DNA from: Planctomycetota bacterium
GTDB lineage: Bacteria > Planctomycetota > UBA1135 > GCA-002686595
Direction: 5' to 3'
Assembly (NCBI GenBank): GCA_004296785.1
Contig: SCVU01000159.1
Span: 1-5,669 of the forward strand
Length of the DNA: 5,669 bases
Below the pieces are notes generated by a model that saw only the letters and a program-made list of their open reading frames with translations, was not told the DNA's origin and searched no databases. The position numbers and the translations under genes are program-made. Below, one piece after another: positions 1-4,753 of the stretch. Each line of letters starts with the position of its first letter. Within the stretch, counting starts at the first letter, position 1.

Positions 1-1
1 C

Positions 2-457
2 ACGCTGCTCGACGAGGGCCGGCGCGCCGGCGCGCTCTCGGCGCGCGCCGAGGTGCTCGCGAAGAACGTGCTCGCGCTGCGCTCGATCCCGCTGCAGCGC
101 GTGATGGTGCCGTGGGACGAGGTCGACGCGCTGCGCGCGCCGCTCGCGCCGGCCGAGCTGCGCGAGACGCTCGCGCACTCGAACTACACGCGGCTGCCGG
201 TGCTCGGCGCGGACGGGAAGCTCAGCGGCTACGTGCACCAGCTCGAAGTGCTCGGCGACGCCGCCGGCGGCGGTCTCGACGCGCACCTGCGCGAGCTGCC
301 GTTCGTCGCGCCGGAGCTGACGGTCGACCGGGCGCTGGCGCGGATGCGGACGTTCGGCCAGCGGATCGCGGTGGTGGGGACGGCCGAGAAGCCGCTCGGG
401 GTGATCACGCTGAAGGACCTGCTCGAGCGGATCTCGGGCGACCTCGCCCGCTGGTGA
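2..457 (+). CDS. Paired CBS-domain protein, C-terminal part (CNNM/DUF21 ion-transporter-like family), 5' end outside window
   Basis: The reading frame is open from the window edge and gives 151 residues before two adjacent stops (TGA TGA, 455-460). Residues about 1-30 resemble the linker that joins a DUF21 membrane domain to its CBS pair, followed by QRVMVPWDEV (32-41), the counterpart of the usual 'VM.PR' signature. CBS domain 1 spans about 30-84 (core TRLPVLGADGKLSGYV, 63-78) and CBS domain 2 about 97-148 (core RIAVV...PLGVITLKDLL, 121-141). CBS pairs bind adenine nucleotides and gate or regulate attached transport domains. The protein ends right after CBS 2, so the CorC_HlyC domain found at the end of many relatives is absent. 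The DUF21 assignment rests on the linker and signature alone, because the membrane part is not in the window. A GTG at 53 is internal and should not be taken as the start. Alternative: a stand-alone CBS protein. Confidence 0.8.
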   Translation, partial: TLLDEGRRAGALSARAEVLAKNVLALRSIPLQRVMVPWDEVDALRAPLAPAELRETLAHSNYTRLPVLGADGKLSGYVHQLEVLGDAAGGGLDAHLRELPFVAPELTVDRALARMRTFGQRIAVVGTAEKPLGVITLKDLLERISGDLARW

Positions 458-490
458 TGAACCCCGTGCTGGGAAACCCGACCGGCTCGC

Positions 491-499
491 TAGGATAGG
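491..499 (+). promoter_or_regulatory. Possible -10 element or Shine-Dalgarno for the exported protein gene
   Basis: TAGGAT (491-496) fits a TAnnnT -10 box, but no convincing -35 lies 16-18 nt upstream (GCTGGG at 468-473 with a 17-nt spacer). If it is a -10 box, transcription would begin only a few bases before the ATG at 509, giving a nearly leaderless mRNA. The overlapping GGATAGG (493-499) could instead act as a weak ribosome binding site, 9 nt before the ATG. The sequence alone does not decide between the two. Confidence 0.3.
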
Positions 500-508
500 T
501 CGCCACAG

Positions 509-919
509 ATGACCGCCCCCGCCCTCCACCGCCACGGGACCTGGCTGCTGGTCGCCGGCCTGTGCCTCGCGGCCGCCGGCCTCGCGCTCGAGCCGCAGAA
601 CCCGCCGACCACCCCGCCCGTCCAGGTCCCCGCGCCGGTCGCCGGCTTCGGCACCGCGGATTCGAACGGGACGATGATCGCCGTCACCGGGATGGACTTC
701 ACCGGCGCGTCGCTCCTGTACCTCGTCGACACGCAGTCGAAGCACCTGTCGGTCTACCAGGCCACCGGCGGCTCGGAGGCGACCTCGCGGCTGCGCTGGA
801 TCGGCGCGCGCAACATCGAGCTCGACCTCGCGGTCGACGGCTACAACGACAAGTCCGAGTTCTCCTTCAAGACGCTGGAGGAGAAGTTCAAGCGCGGCGA
901 AGTGCCCGACGGGCGCTAG
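509..919 (+). CDS. Small exported protein of unknown function
   Basis: I do not recognise a named family. The 136-residue product begins with a signal-peptide-like stretch: basic/polar residues 1-11, a hydrophobic core at 12-25 and a plausible cleavage after LA (25-26). The cysteine at 19 is preceded by Leu, so this is not a lipobox. A proline-rich linker follows (about 29-44). The folded part, about 47-126, reads as beta strands: TMIAVTGMDFTG (55-66), SLLYLVDTQSKHLSVYQAT (68-86), then LRWIGARNIELDLAVDGYND (95-114). It ends in a charged tail rich in Lys and Glu. The 'YLVDT...L.VYQA' strand pair looks like one blade or hairpin of a beta-sheet protein. From memory, short exported proteins of this style occur in Planctomycetota, which is unverified. 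The ATG at 509 is chosen because it places the signal peptide at the N-terminus. It lies 51 nt after the CBS gene and 85 nt before the HTH gene, all in the same direction. Confidence 0.75.
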   Translation: MTAPALHRHGTWLLVAGLCLAAAGLALEPQNPPTTPPVQVPAPVAGFGTADSNGTMIAVTGMDFTGASLLYLVDTQSKHLSVYQATGGSEATSRLRWIGARNIELDLAVDGYNDKSEFSFKTLEEKFKRGEVPDGR

Positions 920-928
920 ACCCCGGCG

Positions 929-957
929 CTGACAACCCCCGGGCGGCTGGCTAGACT
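929..957 (+). promoter_or_regulatory. Sigma70-like promoter of the HTH gene
   Basis: CTGACA (929-934) differs from the TTGACA -35 consensus at one base. It is followed by a 17-nt spacer and TAGACT (952-957), which keeps the T, A and final T of TATAAT. The predicted transcription start is near 964, leaving about 40 nt of leader before the ATG at 1005. This is one of the two best promoter matches in the window. Confidence 0.5.
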
Positions 958-967
958 CTGCCGCCCG
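940..967. repeat. Inverted repeat bracketing the -10 box
   Basis: CGGGCGGC (940-947) and GCCGCCCG (960-967) are perfect 8-nt complements separated by 12 nt that contain the TAGACT -10 element. This could be an operator for a repressor. It could also be a stem-loop at the end of the upstream transcript, but no T-run follows, so a Rho-independent terminator is unlikely. GC-rich composition makes chance repeats more common. Confidence 0.35.
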
Positions 968-1004
968 CCCCCGACCCCCCTACGCGAATCCCCACGCGCG
1001 ACTC

Positions 1005-1535
1005 ATGACCGAGAACAAGGAAGACTACCTGTCGTTCGAGCAGGCGCTGGATGCCCTCAAGCTGAAGGAGGAGGAGCTCAAGCGCCTCGTCTCCGAGGGT
1101 GAGATCCGCGCGTTCCGGCAGGGCGACACGATGCGCCTGCGCCGGGCCGACGTCGACAACCTGCGCAGCGAGCTGTCCGGCGGCGAGGTCGTCGACCTCG
1201 GCGAGAACGCGCCCGAGCTCGTGTTCGAGGACGAGGGCGATCTGCAGGCCGGGATGGCGACCGAGGAGATCACCGAGGTCGAGACGATCGTCGACGAGCC
1301 GGCCGCCGAGACCGTCACCGACGAGGCCGCCGAGACGGTCATCGACGACGAGGTCGAGGCCGAGCCCGAGCCGGTGGCCGTGGTCGAGGAAGAGGGGATC
1401 CCCGAGGGGGCCCTCACGCTCGTCGCCGCCGTGCTGGCGGCCGTCGTGATGCTGGTCGCGCTGCCGGTCGTGATCTCGATCAGCCGCGGCGAGTCGGGCG
1501 CGTTCGCCGAGTCGATCGCCGGGCTGCTGAAGTAG
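1005..1535 (+). CDS. Tail-anchored helix-turn-helix protein with acidic linker
   Basis: The 176-residue protein has three parts. Residues about 8-56 form an excisionase/MerR-like helix-turn-helix: LSFEQALDALKLKEEELKRL (9-28) then SEGEIRAFRQGDTMRLRRAD (30-49). This is the usual 'helix, turn, helix, GEI.AFR.G..MR.RR.D' pattern of DNA-binding excisionase-fold domains. Residues 61-132 form a linker with 27 Asp/Glu and no Lys or Arg, including three imperfect ET.xDE repeats. Residues about 136-159 are a single hydrophobic segment (core LVAAVLAAVVMLVALPVVIS, 139-158), followed by a 16-residue tail. There is no N-terminal signal. The expected arrangement is a DNA-binding head in the cytoplasm tethered to the inner membrane by its C-terminus; this is inference. 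No Shine-Dalgarno precedes the ATG, but the ATG places the HTH at the expected distance from the N-terminus. From memory, similar proteins are frequent in Planctomycetota. DNA binding is not proven; the fold may bind protein instead. Confidence 0.8.
   Translation: MTENKEDYLSFEQALDALKLKEEELKRLVSEGEIRAFRQGDTMRLRRADVDNLRSELSGGEVVDLGENAPELVFEDEGDLQAGMATEEITEVETIVDEPAAETVTDEAAETVIDDEVEAEPEPVAVVEEEGIPEGALTLVAAVLAAVVMLVALPVVISISRGESGAFAESIAGLLK
1281..1355 (+). repeat. Three imperfect in-frame repeats in the acidic linker
   Basis: Units of 27, 24 and 24 bases (1281-1307, 1308-1331, 1332-1355) encode ETIVDEPAA, ETVTDEAA and ETVIDDEV. The copies differ at several bases, so they look like an old internal duplication maintained as acidic low-complexity sequence rather than a recent slippage array. 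Confidence 0.5.
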
Positions 1536-1705
1536 CGCCTCGCGCAGTTCGGCCTGCGGCGCACAGGGCGCTTGATCGCCGCGCGCCGCGGCGTAAGCTC
1601 GCCCGCGCGGCGCGAGCCGCGTAGGAGTTCGGATTCGAGCTCCCGTTCCGAACGCGATGCGTCCGGAGCACAACCCACCTCATCGCAGCGCACCCGCCCC
1701 TCGTC
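1536..1705 (+). promoter_or_regulatory. Possible promoter and structured leader of the OmpA-like gene
   Basis: This 170-nt gap has no gene that I can support. TTGATC (1572-1577), a 16-nt spacer and TAAGCT (1594-1599) make a moderate sigma70-like promoter with a predicted start near 1606. The leader would then open with CGCGGC-GCGA-GCCGCG (1606-1621), a 6-bp stem capped by a GNRA-type tetraloop. A 7-bp inverted repeat, GTTCGGA/TCCGAAC (1627-1633 and 1647-1653), follows. AGGAG at 1623-1627 resembles a ribosome binding site but is about 80 nt from the real ATG and precedes no convincing start. Confidence 0.35.
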
Positions 1706-2452
1706 ATGAACTTCCGCAGCCTCCTGTGTGTCGTCCTGCTCCTGCCTCTCGTCGGCGCGTGCGTGTCGCAGGCGAAGTACGACGAGATGTCGACGCTCGC
1801 GAAGACGTATCAGAACGAGCTGCTCGATCGGCAGCAGTACCAGCACCAGCTCGAGGCGGAGAACACGCGCCTCGCCGGTGAGCTGAACCTGTACAAGGCG
1901 AAGGGCCCGATCGAAGCCGGCTACGTCAGCGACATGGACGCGCGCCTCGCGGAGCTGCGCGCGATGCTGTCGGGCATGGGCCAGTCGAGCGAGGACGTCA
2001 CCGTGTTCCCGGTCGAGGGCGGCATCGGGTACAGCATGAAGGACTCGATCCTGTTCGACTCGGGCTCGGACGAGGTCAAGCCGAAGGGACGCGAGCTGTT
2101 GCTGTCGATGGCGAAGGAGTTCGAGAAGCGCCCGTACCGCCGCATCTGGGTCCGCGGTCACACCGACTCCGATCGCATCGCGAAGCCGGCGACGCTCGAG
2201 CGCTTCCCGATGGGCAACCTGCAGCTGTCGGCGTACCGCGCGCTGCGCGTCGCGGACCTCTTGGTCAAGGAAGCGAAGCTGTCGGACAAGAAGGTCTGCG
2301 TGCAGGGCCTCGGCCCGAACGAGCCGATCGGTCCGAACGATTCGGCCGCGGCGAAGCAGCGCAACCGGCGCGTCGAGCTGTACGTGCTCGACGCCGCGGG
2401 CGCCGAGACCGGCGCGGCGGACGCCGCGGCGCCGGCCGGCGAATCGCGCTGA
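1706..2452 (+). CDS. OmpA-family peptidoglycan-binding lipoprotein
   Basis: The 248-residue product starts with a lipoprotein signal ending in the lipobox V-G-A-C (16-19), so Cys19 should be lipidated. Residues about 22-66 are rich in Gln, Glu and Leu and look like a coiled coil. The OmpA C-terminal domain covers about 110-228: SILFDSGSDEVKPKG (114-128), VRGHTDSDRI (149-158), NLQLSAYRALRVADLL (171-186) and KQRNRRVELYV (217-227). By analogy with OmpA, Asp154 and Arg178 are the residues that would hold the diaminopimelate of peptidoglycan. Their spacing here is 24 residues instead of 15 as in E. coli OmpA, because of a loop containing a Phe-Pro, as in MotB-type members. The likely role is anchoring an outer-membrane lipid to the cell wall in the periplasm. 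The Ala-rich tail (228-248) is low complexity. There is no Shine-Dalgarno; the ATG is fixed by the signal peptide. The SUMF1-like gene follows after 38 nt. Confidence 0.9.
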   Translation: MNFRSLLCVVLLLPLVGACVSQAKYDEMSTLAKTYQNELLDRQQYQHQLEAENTRLAGELNLYKAKGPIEAGYVSDMDARLAELRAMLSGMGQSSEDVTVFPVEGGIGYSMKDSILFDSGSDEVKPKGRELLLSMAKEFEKRPYRRIWVRGHTDSDRIAKPATLERFPMGNLQLSAYRALRVADLLVKEAKLSDKKVCVQGLGPNEPIGPNDSAAAKQRNRRVELYVLDAAGAETGAADAAAPAGESR

Positions 2453-2465
2453 TCGGCGCGCCGAT
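2452..2465. repeat. 14-nt perfect palindrome at the end of the OmpA-like gene
   Basis: ATCGGCGCGCCGAT reads the same on both strands and overlaps the last base of the OmpA-like stop codon. As RNA it gives only a 5-bp stem with a 4-nt loop and no following U-run, so it is not a clear terminator. One such palindrome is close to chance expectation in this much GC-rich DNA. Confidence 0.25.
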
Positions 2466-2479
2466 TCCCGGGCCGCTCC

Positions 2480-2484
2480 GAGGG
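2480..2484 (+). promoter_or_regulatory. Shine-Dalgarno for the SUMF1-like lipoprotein gene
   Basis: GAGGG lies 6 nt before the ATG at 2491. It supports that start and is the clearest ribosome binding site in the window; most other genes here lack one. Confidence 0.45.
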
Positions 2485-2490
2485 CTTCGC

Positions 2491-3498
2491 ATGCGGCTCG
2501 CCGCGCCCGCGCTCGCACGGCTCGCGACGCTCGCGCCGGCGCTGCTGCTCGCGCCGCTGCTCACGCCGCTGCTCGGTCTGAGCGCGTGCGCGCGCACCGA
2601 AGCGCAGGACGATCGCGCGCTGCGCGAGCTCGAGCGACTGTGCTTCGCGCCGGTCGGGCGACTGCGCCTCGAGGGTTTCCCGCCGCCGTTCGACGACTCG
2701 ACGCTCGCGCGCGCGCTGCTCGTCGACGCGCATGAATTCACGTGGGGCCAGTGGCGCGAGCTCGCGCGCTCGGATCCGGCGCTCGCGCCCGCGGCGACGA
2801 CCGCGCTCGTCGTGCGCGACGGCTTCGAGCGCGGCGACGACGCGCTGCCCGCGGTGCTGACGCAGCGCGAGGCGGCCGCGGTCGCCGCCGGACGCGGGAT
2901 GCGCGTGCCGACGCCGCAGGAGTGGATCTACGTCGCGTGCGGGACGAGCGGGCTGCGCTACCCGTGGGGCTCGCGCGACCAGGCCTCGGTCGCGAACACG
3001 CTCGAGCTCGGCCTGTTCCGCCCCGCGGCGGTCGGCACGTTCGAGGGCGGTCGCGGTCCGTTCGGCAACTACGACCTCGTCGGCAACGTCTGGGAGTGGG
3101 TCGACGGCGCGGTGCGCGGCATCGAGCCCGCGGGCGTCGCGTATCCGGCGCCGGATCTCGCGCGCGGACTGTGCTCGGCGATGGGGGGCTCGTACCGCGT
3201 GCGCCGCCAGGAGCTGTACGTGCCCGCCAAGCGCGACGAGCCCGCCGCGCTGTTCGCGCTGCTGCTCGATCGCGACGCGGCGGTCGACGACGTCGGCTTC
3301 CGCGCGGTCGTCGACGCCGAGGAATTCCTGCGCGACCACGCCGCGGGCTGGCGGCACGCGCCGAACGCCGAAGCGCGCCTGCGCGCGGTCGGCCGCCGCT
3401 TCGGCGCGCCGGCCGAGGCGCTGCTGCGCGCGCTCGCCGAGGAACCCGACGCGTCGATCGCGCTGCGCTGGCTGCACGAAGGCAGCCTGCGTCCGTGA
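2491..3498 (+). CDS. SUMF1/FGE-sulfatase-fold lipoprotein, catalytic cysteines missing
   Basis: The 335-residue protein has a hydrophobic signal ending in the lipobox L-S-A-C (30-33), predicting lipidation at Cys33. SUMF1-fold landmarks follow in order: VDAHEFTWGQWREL (78-91, usual 'V.E.T..Q...F'), RVPTPQEWIYVA (138-149, usual RLPTEAEWEYAA), YPWG (157-160), FGNYDLVGNVWEWV (191-204, usual 'G.YDM.GNVWEW'), GGSYR (232-236) and DDVGFRAV (266-273). Formylglycine-generating enzymes carry two catalytic Cys just after 'GGS(W/Y)'; here residues 236-247 contain none. The domain therefore probably binds a ligand or plays a structural role on the outside of the inner membrane or in the periplasm, rather than oxidising sulfatases. 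After the SUMF1 core there is a helical tail of about 60 residues (275-335). The stop overlaps the start of rsmA (GTGA), so the two are probably translated in coupled fashion. The ligand is unknown. Confidence 0.85.
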   Translation: MRLAAPALARLATLAPALLLAPLLTPLLGLSACARTEAQDDRALRELERLCFAPVGRLRLEGFPPPFDDSTLARALLVDAHEFTWGQWRELARSDPALAPAATTALVVRDGFERGDDALPAVLTQREAAAVAAGRGMRVPTPQEWIYVACGTSGLRYPWGSRDQASVANTLELGLFRPAAVGTFEGGRGPFGNYDLVGNVWEWVDGAVRGIEPAGVAYPAPDLARGLCSAMGGSYRVRRQELYVPAKRDEPAALFALLLDRDAAVDDVGFRAVVDAEEFLRDHAAGWRHAPNAEARLRAVGRRFGAPAEALLRALAEEPDASIALRWLHEGSLRP

Positions 3499-4415
3499 GC
3501 GGCGAGCCGACACCGTCCGCGAGCGGCGCGGTGCCGCGACCGCCGCCCGGACTGCGCGAGCTGCGCGGGCGCCTCGAGCCGCGCGGCTTTCGGCCGTCGC
3601 GGCGGCTCGGCCAGAACTTCCTCGTCGACTCAGGCCTGCTCGCGCGCATCGCCGAGGAAGCGCGCATCGAGAGCGGGGAGCTCGTGCTCGAGATCGGACC
3701 GGGGTCCGGCTTCCTGACGCGCGAGCTGCTCGCGCGCGCGGAGCGCGTGCTCGCCGTCGAGCTCGATCCGCTGCTGTGCGCGTGGCTGCGCGAGACGCTC
3801 GGCGAGTGGCTGCGCGCGGTGCCGCCCGACGCGCCGCGCTTCGAGCTCGTCGAGGGCGATGCGCTCGCGGGCAAGCACGCGCTGGCGCCCGAGCTCGACG
3901 CTCGGCTGGCGCGCGCGGGCGCGTGGCGCGTCGTCGCGAACCTGCCGTACAGCGCGGCCTCGCCGCTGATCGTGCTGCTCGGCCGGCACGCGAATCCGCC
4001 GCGCGGCATGAGCGTGCTCGTGCAGGCCGAGGTTGCCGAGCGCCTCGCGGCGCCGCCGGCCTCGACCGCGCGCGGGCCGCTGTCGGCGCGCGTGCAGGCC
4101 GACTGGGAAGTGACGCCGGGCCGGCACCTGCCGCCGGGCGCGTTCTGGCCGGCGCCGGAGATCGACAGCCAGGTCGTGCACCTCGCGCCGCGCGCGCAGC
4201 GCCTGCCGAGCGAGCTACGCAGTTCGTACGATGCGCTCGTCGACCGCCTGTTCCAGCAGCGGCGCAAGACGATCCGGGCCGCGTTGCGCGGATGGGGGCG
4301 TCTGGCGGACCCCGAGCGCGCGCTCGCCGAGGTCGGGCTCGCCCCGGACTCCCGGCCGGAAATCCTTGCCGTCGAAGCGCTGGAGCGGTTGGCCGAACGC
4401 CTGAGTCCGGCCTGA
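3495..4415 (+). CDS. rsmA: 16S rRNA (adenine(1518)-N6/adenine(1519)-N6)-dimethyltransferase RsmA (KsgA)
   Basis: RsmA transfers four methyl groups from S-adenosylmethionine to two adjacent adenines near the 3' end of 16S rRNA, a late step in small-subunit maturation. The 306-residue product shows the family motifs: GQNFLVD (39-45), the SAM-binding EIGPGSGFLT (66-75), acidic VELD (88-91), GDAL (121-124), catalytic NLPY (149-152), QAEVAERL (177-184, usual QKEVA.R), GAFWPAPEIDSQVV (215-228) and FQQRRKTIRAAL (253-264). E. coli RsmA is 273 residues; the excess is mainly a Pro-rich N-terminal stretch (1-36) and short loops. GTG 3495 is chosen because it overlaps the preceding stop by 4 nt. GTG 3531, which would trim 12 residues, is the alternative. 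The same frame stays open far upstream inside the SUMF1-like gene, but that extension is Arg/Ala-rich shadow sequence. Confidence in the function is high; the start is less certain. Confidence 0.95.
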   Translation: MSGEPTPSASGAVPRPPPGLRELRGRLEPRGFRPSRRLGQNFLVDSGLLARIAEEARIESGELVLEIGPGSGFLTRELLARAERVLAVELDPLLCAWLRETLGEWLRAVPPDAPRFELVEGDALAGKHALAPELDARLARAGAWRVVANLPYSAASPLIVLLGRHANPPRGMSVLVQAEVAERLAAPPASTARGPLSARVQADWEVTPGRHLPPGAFWPAPEIDSQVVHLAPRAQRLPSELRSSYDALVDRLFQQRRKTIRAALRGWGRLADPERALAEVGLAPDSRPEILAVEALERLAERLSPA

Positions 4416-4481
4416 AGGCGCCGCGGCGCGCGTCGCGCGACCCGACCGCGGCGGCGCGCCGGGGGTAGGCTTCCCCGGGCC

Positions 4482-4510
4482 TTGGTCCCCTCAGGACCAT
4501 TGCCTATAAC
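4482..4510 (+). promoter_or_regulatory. Sigma70-like promoter of dnaG
   Basis: TTGGTC (4482-4487) and TATAAC (4505-4510) are separated by exactly 17 nt. The -10 box matches TATAAT at five of six positions and lies in an AT-rich patch unusual for this window. The predicted start is near 4517, about 237 nt before the dnaG GTG. It would let dnaG be transcribed independently of rsmA. Confidence 0.6.
4483..4499. repeat. Inverted repeat inside the dnaG promoter
   Basis: TGGTCC (4483-4488) and GGACCA (4494-4499) are perfect complements around the 5-nt loop CCTCA. The repeat overlaps the -35 box and fills most of the spacer, where a dimeric repressor would block RNA polymerase. It could also be a hairpin at the 3' end of the rsmA transcript, but only two T bases follow, so termination would be weak. 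Confidence 0.4.
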
Positions 4511-4705
4511 TAGCGGCTCATCAGGGACACTTAAAGGCGGCGGAACTGCCCCGTCACTCGACCTCGCCCATCGCGATCACGACTCGTTCGGATCCACGGC
4601 GAACTCAGTGGGGCGACACCCGAGACCCATCACCGTCCCTGGATGCGCGTCCAGTTCGTTGCGGATCTTCGCCGCAGCGAACCGTCCTCCGTTCCCACCG
4701 CCCCT

Positions 4706-4736
4706 CGCGGCGGCGCCGATTCCACGGCGCCGCGCG
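4706..4736 (+). promoter_or_regulatory. Strong hairpin just upstream of the dnaG start
   Basis: CGGCGCCG (4711-4718) and CGGCGCCG (4725-4732) pair perfectly around the loop ATTCCA. G4710-C4733 extends the stem to 9 bp. Beyond a single bulged G4709, three more pairs form (4706-4708 with 4734-4736), giving about 12 bp, nearly all G-C. It ends 17 nt before the GTG at 4754, close enough to affect ribosome loading. No Shine-Dalgarno lies between it and the start. Confidence 0.45.
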
Positions 4737-4753
4737 GCTCGCCCGACGTTCCC

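Larger units (their letters stand above)
4416..4753 (+). other. Intergenic and leader region between rsmA and dnaG
   Basis: These 338 bases hold no gene that I can support. GC-rich palindromes occur just after rsmA (GCGCCGCGGCGC, 4418-4429; TCGCGCGA, 4433-4440), without a T-run, so no typical Rho-independent terminator is visible. A relatively AT-rich island around 4500-4535 carries a promoter. The remaining stretch of about 235 nt would be an unusually long dnaG leader. In the dnaG frame there are stops at 4511-4513 and 4532-4534 and none after that. An in-frame ATG at 4643 therefore exists, but the 37 residues it would add (MRVQFVADLRRSEPSS...) do not look like a primase N-terminus. Confidence 0.6.

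Noticed and set aside
1005..1535. Phage or plasmid excisionase
   Set aside because: The HTH resembles excisionases, but there is no integrase, attachment repeat or other mobile gene nearby, and the membrane anchor is not an excisionase trait.
1657..1881. Small plus-strand frame overlapping the OmpA-like gene start
   Set aside because: It overlaps the lipoprotein signal and coiled coil out of frame, and its Pro/Arg/Ala composition is that of a shadow. The AGGAG at 1623-1627 is too far from its ATG.
1025..2518. 497-codon minus-strand open frame opposite the HTH and OmpA-like genes
   Set aside because: Shadow of two well-supported plus-strand genes; its composition is repetitive Arg/Leu/Ser and no domain is visible.
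2742..3494. Long N-terminal extension of rsmA to give a 557-residue fusion protein
   Set aside because: The extension overlaps the SUMF1-like gene in another frame and is Arg/Ala shadow sequence. The RsmA family starts close to the GQNFL motif, and GTG 3495 gives a natural start.
2491..3498. Active formylglycine-generating enzyme (sulfatase maturase)
   Set aside because: The two catalytic cysteines that follow GGS(W/Y) in true FGE proteins are absent, so only the fold assignment is kept.
4417..4480. Rho-independent terminator after rsmA
   Set aside because: Several GC-rich stems can be drawn (for example 4417-4424 with 4451-4460, and GGGG/CCCC around 4462-4476), but none is followed by a T-run.
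2158..4500. 780-codon open frame on the minus strand across OmpA-like, SUMF1-like and rsmA genes
   Set aside because: Its translation is Arg/Ala-dominated low-complexity sequence with no motifs, and it lies opposite three recognisable genes. It is a typical GC-rich shadow frame.
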